Part shown: piece by piece, positions 25,083 through 32,953 of the stretch
How positions within the stretch are numbered: the first letter of the stretch is position 1
How the letters are laid out: each line of letters opens with the position of its first letter
Source: F23-B02 sp045642545
Lineage (GTDB): Bacteria > Bacillota > Clostridia > Oscillospirales > Oscillospiraceae
DNA: 47,554 bases
Assembly: GCA_045642545.1 (NCBI GenBank)
Contig: JAZUJB010000049.1
Location: forward strand, 1-47,554
Reading direction: 5' to 3'
Notes under the pieces: generated by a model
What the model was told of the DNA's origin: nothing
Seen by the model: only the letters and a program-made list of their open reading frames with translations
Database searches by the model: none
Translations under genes and position numbers: made by a program

Positions 25083-28000
25083 ATGAATCAGTCAACGGTA
25101 AAACTGACAATACGAGAGATAAGGGGCAGCCTCGGACGCTACATGGCTATTTTCGCCATAATTGCACTCGGGGCAGGTCTGTTTGTCGGTCTGCGACTGT
25201 CAAGACCTGATTTTATCGAGACCTATGACAGATACATAAGCGAGGTCAATTTCTACGATTACCGCCTGATTTCAACACTCGGACTGACGGCAGACGATGT
25301 AAACGAGGTGAAGAAGCTTGACGGCGTAACCGATGCCGAGGGCGTTGTTACCTCCGACTTTATGTTCAAAAACGAAACAGGCGACAATCTCATTATGGTT
25401 GCACAGACCATACCCGAGAGGATAAATCTCATTGACCTCAAGGCAGGCCGTATGCCCGAAAAGGGCAGCGAGTGCCTTGCCGACCCCGAGATGTATTCCG
25501 AGGACGATATCGGCAGGACAATTCGTCTTTCTCCCGATAACAGCGAGCAGACGATGGATACCTTTGCCTACGATGAGTATACGATAGTCGGTCTTACCGA
25601 AACCGTTTTGTATATTAATCTTGAGCGCGGTTCAAGCACACTCGGCAACGGCAGCGTTGAGGGCTATATCTACCTTATGCCCGAGGGCTTTTCCGTTGAC
25701 TACTTCACCGATATTTATGTAACCGTTGATGCCGACGGCTATGTTTACTCGGACGAGTACAAGGAAAACATCAAGCCGTATTCTGAGCCGCTTGAGGAGC
25801 TTATGAAGGAGCGCGCGGTTGGCAGATTTAACGACATTATCGACGAGGCCAACGCGCAGCTTGACGATGCAAAGAAGCAGTATCAGTCGGGCGTTGACCA
25901 GTACGAGCCCGCAAAGGCAGAGTATGACCGCGGTGTTGAGCAGTTTAAGTCAAAAAAGTCGCAGACCGAAGCGGAGCTGCGCAGCGCAAAGGCAAAGCTC
26001 GACGAAACCGAGAAAATGCTCAAGGACCCGTCAATCCTCGACGATAAGCAGGCAGAGCTCAACGCAGGTAAGGCCGAGCTTGATAAAGGCAAGGCTGAGT
26101 ATGAGTCGGGCCTTAAGGAATTTGAGAATAAAAGCAAAAGCGCATACCTGCTTGTAAATAACTCAATAGAGAATCAGACAGACAAAATCGCAAAAAAGGA
26201 AGCCAAGATAGCGCAGCTCAATGCCGAGCTTGAGGAGCTTTACGCTGAGCGAGATGAAGCCCTTGCAAACGGCGAAAAGGTCAAGCTTGCGCTGAGGACA
26301 AAGATAAATCAGAAGGAAAGCTCCCTTGAGGAAAACAAATCCGACCTTGCAAAGGCTCAGGCAAAGCTTGAGGAAAACCTGCAGAAGAAGGCTGAGATTG
26401 ATGCGGAGCTTGCCCCCTATAAGCAGCAGCTTGACGATGCAAAGGCAAAGCTTGATGCGGGTTACGCCGAAATAGCGGCAGGGCAGAAGGAGCTTGATAA
26501 CGCCCGCGCAATGCTCAAAAACGGCGCTCAGCAGCTTGCAGACGGCAAGGCGCAGTACGAAAGCGCAAAAAAGCAGGCCGAGGCGGGCTTTGCAAAGGCT
26601 GAGAAGGAATTAGCCGCAGGCAAGGCAGAGCTTGATGCTGCAAAAGCCGAGCTTGACAAGGCCAAGACTCAGCTTACAGATGCCGAAAAACAGATTAAGA
26701 ATATGGAGCACGCCGATACCTATGTGCTTGGCAGAGATACCAACATCGGCTATGTCTGCTTTGAAAGTGACACAAATGTCGTGCAGAGCGTTGCGGGCGT
26801 ATTTCCCGTGTTCTTCTTCCTCGTAGCAGCGCTTGTATGCCTTACTACAATGACCCGTATGATTGATGACCAGCGCACGCAGATAGGCATTCTCAAGGCG
26901 CTCGGCTACAGCTCGTCATCGATTATGCTCAAGTATATGATTTATTCGGGAAGCGCGACCCTGTTTGGCAGTATCTTCGGTATCGCTGCAGGCTCACTCG
27001 CATTCCCTGCAATCGTGTGGTTTGGCTACGGCATAATCTACAGCTTCTCAAGCCTCGTGTTCACAATGAACTGGGCGCTTGCAACGGTAATTACGGCTGC
27101 AAACCTCGCGGTAACGCTGCTTGTAACATGGTACTGCTGCCGCAAGGAGCTTAAGTGCGCTCCGTCAGACCTCATAAGACCCAAAGCACCCGAAGCGGGC
27201 AAGCGCATTCTGCTTGAGCGCATTCCGTTTATCTGGAACAGACTCAGCTTTATGCAGAAGGTGTCAGCGCGTAATATTCTGCGCTACAAAAAGCGTATAT
27301 TTATGATGCTGCTTGGTATAGGCGGCTGCACAGCACTGGTGCTTACGGCGCTCGGCCTCAACGATACAATCAAGGGCGTTGTCGATGAGCAGTACAACAA
27401 CATAGTTATGTACGACTATGAGCTGAGCCTTGCCTACGATATGACCGCCGAGGAGCAGGAGATATTCCTTGATGACTGCGGCAATAATGTCGATAAGTCG
27501 CTGTTTATCTACCGCGGCACTGCCGATGTTCAGAGTAACGGGCTTACAAAGAGCGTAACTCTGACCGCAACTGATGCAAGCGATATCACTCCGTTTGTCG
27601 ACCTGCACGATGGTGGCAGTCCCGTTTCGTACCCCAAGACCAACGAGGCAATTATCAACTGCAATCTCGCAAGGCTTATGGGCATCGGAACAGGCGATGA
27701 GCTGAAGATAACAACGGCAGATATGGAAACGCTGAAGGTAACCGTCAGCGGTATTTTCGATAACTATGTAGAAAATCTTGTCTATATCTCGCTTGATACC
27801 TGCAGGGAGCAGTGGGGCTACGCACCCGAGATTAAATCCGCGCTGCTGCTTGCACCCGATGACAAAGATGTAAACGACTGCGCAACGGCAATTGCAAAGG
27901 TTGACGGTGTTCGCACAATGCAGCTGAGCGCTGACGCACGCGACAGAATAGGTCATATGATGGACAGCCTGATATTTGTCGTATCAATGATTATTCTCTG

Positions 28001-28370
28001 CGCAGGTCTGCTTGCGTTTATCGTTCTGTATAACCTTACAAACATCAACATCTCAGAGAGAATACGCGAAATTGCAACAATAAAGGTTCTCGGCTTCTAT
28101 CCGAACGAGGCTGCGGCCTATGTGTTCCGCGAAAACCTCGTGCTTACGGGAGCGGGAGCACTTTTCGGTTTGCTTTTGGGCATTGCTCTGCACGCCTTTG
28201 TAATGGATGCAATCAAGGTTGATATGATGTATTTCAGACCGATTATATCCGTTGTGAGCTTCCTGCTTGCAATCGCGCTTACCTTTGTGTTTGCAATAAT
28301 AGTAAATATGATAATGCGCCGCAGAATTGATAATATTGATATGGCAGGCGCACTCAAGTCAATCGAGTGA
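25083..28370 (+). CDS. FtsX-type ABC permease with long coiled coil
   Basis: The 1095-residue permease has one helix at about 20-38, an extracytoplasmic domain, and a very long Lys/Glu/Ala-rich coiled coil at about 253-540 with repeats such as AELDKGKAEYESG. A first FtsX unit (helices at about 572-592 and 620-695) follows, with the coupling segment RTQIGILKALGYS. A second FtsX unit has helices at about 738-760, 960-982, 1020-1042 and 1052-1078 with ISERIREIATIKVLGF. The coiled coil should project across the wall. It probably forms a mechanotransmission-type transporter with the upstream ATPase. AAGGA precedes the ATG. Substrate unknown. Confidence 0.92.
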   Translation: MNQSTVKLTIREIRGSLGRYMAIFAIIALGAGLFVGLRLSRPDFIETYDRYISEVNFYDYRLISTLGLTADDVNEVKKLDGVTDAEGVVTSDFMFKNETGDNLIMVAQTIPERINLIDLKAGRMPEKGSECLADPEMYSEDDIGRTIRLSPDNSEQTMDTFAYDEYTIVGLTETVLYINLERGSSTLGNGSVEGYIYLMPEGFSVDYFTDIYVTVDADGYVYSDEYKENIKPYSEPLEELMKERAVGRFNDIIDEANAQLDDAKKQYQSGVDQYEPAKAEYDRGVEQFKSKKSQTEAELRSAKAKLDETEKMLKDPSILDDKQAELNAGKAELDKGKAEYESGLKEFENKSKSAYLLVNNSIENQTDKIAKKEAKIAQLNAELEELYAERDEALANGEKVKLALRTKINQKESSLEENKSDLAKAQAKLEENLQKKAEIDAELAPYKQQLDDAKAKLDAGYAEIAAGQKELDNARAMLKNGAQQLADGKAQYESAKKQAEAGFAKAEKELAAGKAELDAAKAELDKAKTQLTDAEKQIKNMEHADTYVLGRDTNIGYVCFESDTNVVQSVAGVFPVFFFLVAALVCLTTMTRMIDDQRTQIGILKALGYSSSSIMLKYMIYSGSATLFGSIFGIAAGSLAFPAIVWFGYGIIYSFSSLVFTMNWALATVITAANLAVTLLVTWYCCRKELKCAPSDLIRPKAPEAGKRILLERIPFIWNRLSFMQKVSARNILRYKKRIFMMLLGIGGCTALVLTALGLNDTIKGVVDEQYNNIVMYDYELSLAYDMTAEEQEIFLDDCGNNVDKSLFIYRGTADVQSNGLTKSVTLTATDASDITPFVDLHDGGSPVSYPKTNEAIINCNLARLMGIGTGDELKITTADMETLKVTVSGIFDNYVENLVYISLDTCREQWGYAPEIKSALLLAPDDKDVNDCATAIAKVDGVRTMQLSADARDRIGHMMDSLIFVVSMIILCAGLLAFIVLYNLTNINISERIREIATIKVLGFYPNEAAAYVFRENLVLTGAGALFGLLLGIALHAFVMDAIKVDMMYFRPIISVVSFLLAIALTFVFAIIVNMIMRRRIDNIDMAGALKSIE

Positions 28371-28371
28371 T

Positions 28372-28400
28372 TTGACATTACTCGTTAAATGCATTATAGT
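28372..28400 (+). promoter_or_regulatory. Promoter of the Ser/Thr kinase gene
   Basis: A perfect TTGACA at 28372-28377 and TATAGT at 28395-28400 are spaced by 17 bases. It begins one base after the permease stop codon, so the kinase can be expressed independently of the transporter. Confidence 0.82.
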
Positions 28401-28443
28401 TTAGGCGTAAAACTCTTATCTGAAAACAGGATTGGGATTTTTA

Positions 28444-30186
28444 ATGGAAAAATTGCAGGCCTTACTACCCGGCTGGGAAACCGTTCGCTGCATAGGCAGC
28501 GGAAGCTCCGGCAAGGTATACGAACTGAAGAAAAACGATGAATACGGTGGAGATTTTCACTCTGCGCTCAAGGTGATAAGCATTCCGTCAACTCAGAAGG
28601 AGTATGACGAAATGCTCAGCACGATGAGCGAGTTTGCCATGCGCTCAAAGCTTCGCGACAAGGTCGAGGAGATAAGCAACGAGTACAGACTCATGGGTGT
28701 TCTGCGCGGTCATCCCAATATCGTAAACTGCGAGGACCAGATGATTATCCCGCACACCGAGGATATCGGCTGGGATATATACATACGCATGGAGCTTCTG
28801 ACCTCACTGCCTGAATATGTTCAGGAGCACGGTATGACCGCAAGCGATGTCATCAAACTCGGAATTGACATATGCAGTGCGCTTGAGCTTTGCAGAAGCA
28901 ACAACATTATCCACAGAGATATAAAGCCGCAGAATATATTTGTCAGCAAATACGGCGATTATAAGCTGGGTGACTTCGGTGTTGCAAAGGCGGAGAACTT
29001 CCGAGGAAGCGCCGATAAGGTCGGAACCTACTCATATATGGCACCCGAAGTGTTCAAGGGCAGACCGTACGATGACAGAGTCGATATCTATTCTCTCGGT
29101 ATGGTGCTGTATTGGCTGCTCAATGAGCGCCGCGGCCCGTTCCTGCCGCTGACGGATACACCGACCACTGAGCAGTCAGCCGATGCGCAGCTGCGCAGAT
29201 ACCGCGGTGAAATGCTGCCTCCTCCTAAGAACGGAAATCAGGCACTCAAGATGCTCGTGCAGAAGGCTTGCTCGTATGACAGCGCAGACCGCTTTGCAAG
29301 CCCCTCTGAAATGAAGCAGGCATTGATACTTGCTATGAGCGGAAAGCTGCCCACAGAGGCTCAGACGCCTGACTTGTGCAGCGATGAAACCGTGCGCGAG
29401 GAATCCCCGCGTATGCAGCAGGCAAGACCTGCTCAGACTCCGCCTCCGGTGGTTGAAATTCCCGTTCAGGAAAAACCGAAGCCGAAGCCGGTAACTCAGC
29501 CTAAGCAAGCCGCTGAGGCTGAGAAAGAAAAGAAAAGCTACGGCTACATCATTGCTATTGTTCTTACTGTAATTGCAATGGTAGCGGCAATAGTTCTTTA
29601 CTTTGCCGGCGGTAAGGGCTGGCTTAATTCCGAAAAGAAGCCCGAAAAAACCGCCGCACCCACGCAGACGGTTGAGCCTACCGAAAAGGTTAAAATCAGC
29701 GCTGTTGTAATCAGCTCACCGCGCCTAATCATAACCGAAGGCGAGTCGGCGGTGCTGACTGTAAGCTGTATGCCTGAATCCGAGCATCCCGATTATGTGT
29801 GGAAGAGCAGTGATACATCGGTTGCAACCGTTGACGATAAGGGCAATGTTGAAGCGGTAAGCGCAGGCACGGCAACCGTTATGGTCTATGTCAAGGACAA
29901 TATGGATATTTACGATGAGTGTATGGTCATCGTAGAGAAGCCGGTTGTAACAAAGCTTGAAATCGAGCAGATGCCGACAAAGACGGTTTATACTGTGGGT
30001 GAAGAGCTTGATACCACGGGCCTTGTGCTTCGTGCTTATTACAATAACGGCACGGCAGAGCGCATAACAAATCCCGAGGAATTTACTGTTGAGTGTGATA
30101 TGGAAGGCCTCGGCAGCAAAACCGCAACCGTAAGCTACGGCGGAGAAACCGCCGAATATACCGTCAGAATAAGCCTGTTCGGATAA
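28444..30186 (+). CDS. Transmembrane Ser/Thr protein kinase with Ig-like ectodomains
   Basis: The 580-residue protein has an N-terminal Hanks-type kinase (about 12-275): Gly loop GSGSSGKVYEL, Lys in ALKVIS, catalytic HRDIKPQNIF, DFGVAK and MAPEVF. A Pro-rich linker leads to one membrane helix at about 366-390 (IIAIVLTVIAMVAAIVLYF). Outside are a Big_2-like domain (about 418-500, SSDTSVATVDDKGNVEAVSAGTATV) and a Big_3-like domain (about 502-580, YTVGEELDTTGLVLRAYYNNG). The usual PASTA repeats of PknB are absent. ATG at 28444 follows AGGATTGGGA; a TTG at 28432 is the alternative start. Ligand and targets unknown. Confidence 0.93.
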   Translation: MEKLQALLPGWETVRCIGSGSSGKVYELKKNDEYGGDFHSALKVISIPSTQKEYDEMLSTMSEFAMRSKLRDKVEEISNEYRLMGVLRGHPNIVNCEDQMIIPHTEDIGWDIYIRMELLTSLPEYVQEHGMTASDVIKLGIDICSALELCRSNNIIHRDIKPQNIFVSKYGDYKLGDFGVAKAENFRGSADKVGTYSYMAPEVFKGRPYDDRVDIYSLGMVLYWLLNERRGPFLPLTDTPTTEQSADAQLRRYRGEMLPPPKNGNQALKMLVQKACSYDSADRFASPSEMKQALILAMSGKLPTEAQTPDLCSDETVREESPRMQQARPAQTPPPVVEIPVQEKPKPKPVTQPKQAAEAEKEKKSYGYIIAIVLTVIAMVAAIVLYFAGGKGWLNSEKKPEKTAAPTQTVEPTEKVKISAVVISSPRLIITEGESAVLTVSCMPESEHPDYVWKSSDTSVATVDDKGNVEAVSAGTATVMVYVKDNMDIYDECMVIVEKPVVTKLEIEQMPTKTVYTVGEELDTTGLVLRAYYNNGTAERITNPEEFTVECDMEGLGSKTATVSYGGETAEYTVRISLFG

Positions 30187-30187
30187 T

Positions 30188-30222
30188 AAAAAAGCCGGTC
30201 ATCAGTGATGACCGGCTTTTTG
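30188..30222. terminator. Bidirectional terminator
   Basis: A 15-bp perfect stem, AAAAAGCCGGTCATC with GATGACCGGCTTTTT, has a 3-base loop and T/A tracts on both sides, between the kinase gene and the convergent PAP2 gene. Confidence 0.93.
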
Positions 30223-30231
30223 TTTTAGTAA

Positions 30232-31149
30232 TTATTTTCTTCCGAGCCTGCTGAAGAACTTGAAGGTCAGCGGCCAGATGATGCCTGCAAAAACAATCAG
30301 AATGAAGTATCTCACGCCGTGAGCGACGCTGTGACCTCCGAAGAGACTGAGCAGAGGATTTTTCAGAACAATCTTAATGCCGAGAGCAATGCCGAGACCG
30401 ACAACAACCTTTATTATCTGCGCCCACCATACGGCTTCGGTGGGGAAATGAGTCCACTTTCTGTCAATGTGGAAGGCAAGAAGCATAGCTGTTGCGCTGA
30501 ACAGAATCATATATGCGTTCTTAAGTCCCTCTGCGTAGTTATCGGGGTCAATGTCTTCGGGAAAGTTATATAATTCAACAAAGGCCACATAAGCGACCGA
30601 CATTAAAATAAACAGCGTAAACATAGCATAAACTCTGCCGGGCTTCTTGTCCATATCTCTGAACACGGGGAAAAGGCAGACCATAAGCAGCAGCCCAATG
30701 ATGATGGAAATACCAACATCAAGCGGAGTGTGAACACCGAGATACATACGGGAAAACGGAATGAGTATCATCAAGACAATGAGAATTGCTCGAAGCCAGT
30801 TCTTTTTTGTGTACATTGCCGGTGCACCGTAGGTGGCAAAAACTGTCTGCGTGTGGCCGCTGGGGAAGGAGTAGCCGGTCGCAGCCTCGCGCGCACTTTC
30901 AACAATCTTAAAGTTCGGGTCCTGAACCCAGGGACGAGGAATTCTGAACCACAGCTTAAGAAACTGGTTTATGACAGTACCCGAGAAGCCAACGGTAAGC
31001 ATATATAAGCCGCAGTTTTTACTAATGCACCAGTAAACTATAGCAGCAACAGCAATAAATGCTATTTCACCGCCGAAATTCGTAAGAATACCTAACAACT
31101 TGTCAAGAAGCGGAGTTCGTATTCCTTCAAGCGCGTATAGTAATTCCAT
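30232..31149 (-). CDS. PAP2-family membrane phosphatase
   Basis: The 305-residue polytopic protein has the three PAP2 signatures: KLWFRIPRP (Lys65, Arg72, Pro73), PSGHTQ (96-101, His99) and SRMYLGVHTPLD (Arg134, His140, Asp144). Such enzymes dephosphorylate lipid phosphates or undecaprenyl-PP at the outer membrane face. About eight helices are visible, more than the six of the core fold, as extra C-terminal helices follow residue 160. The ATG at 31149 has GAGAGGTG just upstream; the frame runs on upstream but only through noncoding DNA. The lipid substrate is not known. Confidence 0.92.
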   Translation of the reverse strand: MELLYALEGIRTPLLDKLLGILTNFGGEIAFIAVAAIVYWCISKNCGLYMLTVGFSGTVINQFLKLWFRIPRPWVQDPNFKIVESAREAATGYSFPSGHTQTVFATYGAPAMYTKKNWLRAILIVLMILIPFSRMYLGVHTPLDVGISIIIGLLLMVCLFPVFRDMDKKPGRVYAMFTLFILMSVAYVAFVELYNFPEDIDPDNYAEGLKNAYMILFSATAMLLAFHIDRKWTHFPTEAVWWAQIIKVVVGLGIALGIKIVLKNPLLSLFGGHSVAHGVRYFILIVFAGIIWPLTFKFFSRLGRK

Positions 31150-31177
31150 ATAGCACCTCTCTATCTTTGGTGATGCC

Positions 31178-31206
31178 ATTTTATCATAACAAAAACCCGC
31201 CTGCAA
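31178..31206 (-). promoter_or_regulatory. Promoter of the PAP2 gene
   Basis: On the minus strand TTGCAG (31206-31201) and TAAAAT (31183-31178) are spaced by 17 bases. The -35 box lies inside the hairpin that terminates the alcohol dehydrogenase gene. Confidence 0.55.
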
Positions 31207-31219
31207 TATACGCAGGCGG
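31191..31219 (-). terminator. Terminator of the alcohol dehydrogenase gene
   Basis: On the minus strand CCGCCTGC and GCAGGCGG form an 8-bp GC-rich stem with a 7-base loop, followed by G and five Ts. Confidence 0.88.
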
Positions 31220-31238
31220 CTTAAATGCGAAATATGTA

Positions 31239-32450
31239 TTATGCTTCGTTGATAATGCGGTTGATAACCTTGGTGCAGCGCTCTTCGTTGTAAACAACGG
31301 GAACGGGGTAGAAGGGGTTGCATTCCTTGAGTGCCCACTTGACCATCTGAGGAATGTCCTCCTGCTGGATGTGGTCAAAGCCGGTGGGAATGTTCATACG
31401 CTTGTTCATTGCGCGAATCTCAGCGATGAATGCCTTTGCCTTAGCTTCATCAGAGCCTTCAGTCATTACGCCGGTGAGCTCAGCAAGGTGAGCGAGCTTC
31501 TTGTAGATGACGGGGCCGTAGTCCTCGAGAACGATGGGGAGGATAACTGCGTTTGCAAGGCCGTGAGGAGTATTGTACAGACCGCCAAGGGTATGTGCAA
31601 TTGCGTGAACATTGCCGACACCTGCGCGGGTGAATGCAAAGCCTGCCTTGAAGGATGCCATCAGCATTTCCTGACGAGCTTCCATATCGTTGCCGTCGTT
31701 GTATGCGCGCTCAAGGTACTTGAAGATTGCAACAGTTGCTTCCTCGGAAAGACGAATGGTTTCCTTGGTGTTGTAGGTCCAGGAAACATATGCCTCGACT
31801 GCGTGAGTCAGAGCGTCCATACCGGTGGTGGAGGTAGTCTTCTGAGGCAGGTCAGCAGTGAGCTTCGGGTCCATGATAGCATACTTGGGGACGAGGCAAA
31901 GGTCCATGATAGCATACTTGTGATGGGTATCCTGGTCGGTAATAACAGCTGCGATGGTGGTCTCGGAGCCGGTACCTGCGGTGGTGGGGATTGCTACGAA
32001 GGTAGGAATCTTGTGCATAACCTTCAGCAGACCGCCCATCTTGTTAACGGACTTGTTGGGGTGAACAACTCTTGCAGCTGCGCCCTTAGCAGCGTCCATG
32101 GGAGAGCCGCCGCCGATTGCGAGGAAGCCCTCGCACTTGGTATCGAGATACATCTTCTGAATCTCGTTAACAACCTTAACGGTGGGGTTGGAAGCAACCT
32201 CGCTGTAATGCTCGTAAGCAATACCTGCTTTGTCAAGAGCTTCCTTAGCCAGAGGAGCGATAGTTCTGCCGACAGTGCGACCGGTAACTATCATAACCTT
32301 CTTAACGCCTTCCTTAGCAAAAAGCTCACCAACCTGAGAGATGGAGCCTTCGCCGGTAACTGTAATGGGCTTGCGCCAAGGCATCAGGCGAGCGCCCAGG
32401 TCAAAAACAAACTGATATACACGGTAATAAGCTTTTTTAAGATTATCCAT
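31239..32450 (-). CDS. Iron-containing alcohol dehydrogenase
   Basis: The 403-residue protein belongs to the group III Fe-ADH family that reduces aldehydes with NAD(P)H. It has the NAD-binding GGGSPMDAAKG near 115, the substrate/cofactor PTTAGTGSETT near 155, and metal ligands in GMDALTHAVEAY and AIAHTLGGLYNTPHG. AAAGGGG precedes the ATG. It is a monocistronic gene in divergent orientation to a PadR regulator, with a perfect terminator. Codon use is strongly biased, suggesting high expression, in line with a fermentative role. Substrate (ethanol, butanol or a diol) is not determined. Confidence 0.94.
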   Translation of the reverse strand: MDNLKKAYYRVYQFVFDLGARLMPWRKPITVTGEGSISQVGELFAKEGVKKVMIVTGRTVGRTIAPLAKEALDKAGIAYEHYSEVASNPTVKVVNEIQKMYLDTKCEGFLAIGGGSPMDAAKGAAARVVHPNKSVNKMGGLLKVMHKIPTFVAIPTTAGTGSETTIAAVITDQDTHHKYAIMDLCLVPKYAIMDPKLTADLPQKTTSTTGMDALTHAVEAYVSWTYNTKETIRLSEEATVAIFKYLERAYNDGNDMEARQEMLMASFKAGFAFTRAGVGNVHAIAHTLGGLYNTPHGLANAVILPIVLEDYGPVIYKKLAHLAELTGVMTEGSDEAKAKAFIAEIRAMNKRMNIPTGFDHIQQEDIPQMVKWALKECNPFYPVPVVYNEERCTKVINRIINEA

Positions 32451-32482
32451 TTTAATTTCCCCTTTCAGGATAGAATATAAAT

Positions 32483-32511
32483 ATTTTAATATATATGTAT
32501 ATTTTAGTCAA
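32483..32511 (-). promoter_or_regulatory. Promoter of the alcohol dehydrogenase gene
   Basis: On the minus strand TTGACT (32511-32506) and TAAAAT (32488-32483) are spaced by 17 bases, about 33 bases before the start codon, in very AT-rich DNA. Confidence 0.72.
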
Positions 32512-32529
32512 CAATATTATCCTTATGAC

Positions 32530-32626
32530 AGTTATATAACTTGGCTTATATCTGATTATAAGTCTTGACTTATATCGAATATCGATATATAATACAAGCA
32601 AACATCGATAATCGATATATAATCGA
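32530..32626. promoter_or_regulatory. Operator-rich region upstream of padR
   Basis: This stretch is packed with symmetrical elements. A perfect palindrome AGTTATATAACT lies at 32530-32541. CTTATA (32545-32550), TATAAGT (32557-32563) and ACTTATA (32568-32574) form overlapping dyads around the padR -35. The 13-mer ATCGATATATAAT is repeated at 32581-32593 and 32611-32623, 30 bases apart; the first copy contains the -10 box. TCGAT-N5-ATCGA (32612-32626) lies beside the ribosome binding site. Autoregulation by PadR is the simplest reading. Confidence 0.6.
32565..32593 (+). promoter_or_regulatory. Promoter of the padR-DUF2812 operon
   Basis: TTGACT at 32565-32570 and a perfect TATAAT at 32588-32593 are spaced by 17 bases. 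Both boxes overlap repeated operator-like sequences. Confidence 0.8.
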
Positions 32627-32635
32627 GGTGGGAAA

Positions 32636-32953
32636 ATGGCGCGAAAAAAGTTTTCAACGCTGACGGAGCCGATGTTTTATCTGCTTATGGCACTGCGCAG
32701 CGGTGATAAATGCGGTATTGATATCAGCGATTTTATTGCGAATAAGAGCAGAAAAAGGGTAGCGATAGGCCCCGGAACACTCTATGCCTTACTTTCGGAT
32801 TTTGAGCAGGAGGGAATCATAAAATATGTCGGCATTGAAGGAAAACGCAAGATTTACAGCATAACGGAGCTTGGTAACGGGCTGTATGATGATGAGTTAA
32901 CAAGGCTTAAGAGGTGCATTGCCGATGCGGAAGGAGAGAATGCCAGTGAGTAA
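32636..32953 (+). CDS. PadR family transcriptional regulator
   Basis: The 105-residue protein is a PadR winged helix: LTEPMFYLLMALRSGDKCGIDISDFI, then the recognition region VAIGPGTLYALLSDFEQEGIIKYV and the wing GKRKIYSITELG. Small PadR proteins dimerise through a C-terminal helix (here DDELTRLKRCIADAE) and respond to small hydrophobic ligands or envelope stress. GAGGTGGG lies just before the ATG. It overlaps the DUF2812 gene, the usual partner of this PadR class, and likely represses its own operon through the repeats upstream. Confidence 0.93.
   Translation: MARKKFSTLTEPMFYLLMALRSGDKCGIDISDFIANKSRKRVAIGPGTLYALLSDFEQEGIIKYVGIEGKRKIYSITELGNGLYDDELTRLKRCIADAEGENASE

Noticed and set aside
31868..31920. 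Perfect 20-base direct repeat within the alcohol dehydrogenase gene, giving KYAIMD twice
   Set aside because: The 11-residue spacing matches the normal pseudo-repeat of this enzyme family and the length is normal, so it is not a recent insertion.
31167..32480. 437-codon plus-strand frame opposite the alcohol dehydrogenase gene
   Set aside because: It covers the whole dehydrogenase gene in antisense, has no promoter or ribosome binding site, and the dehydrogenase has clear family motifs.
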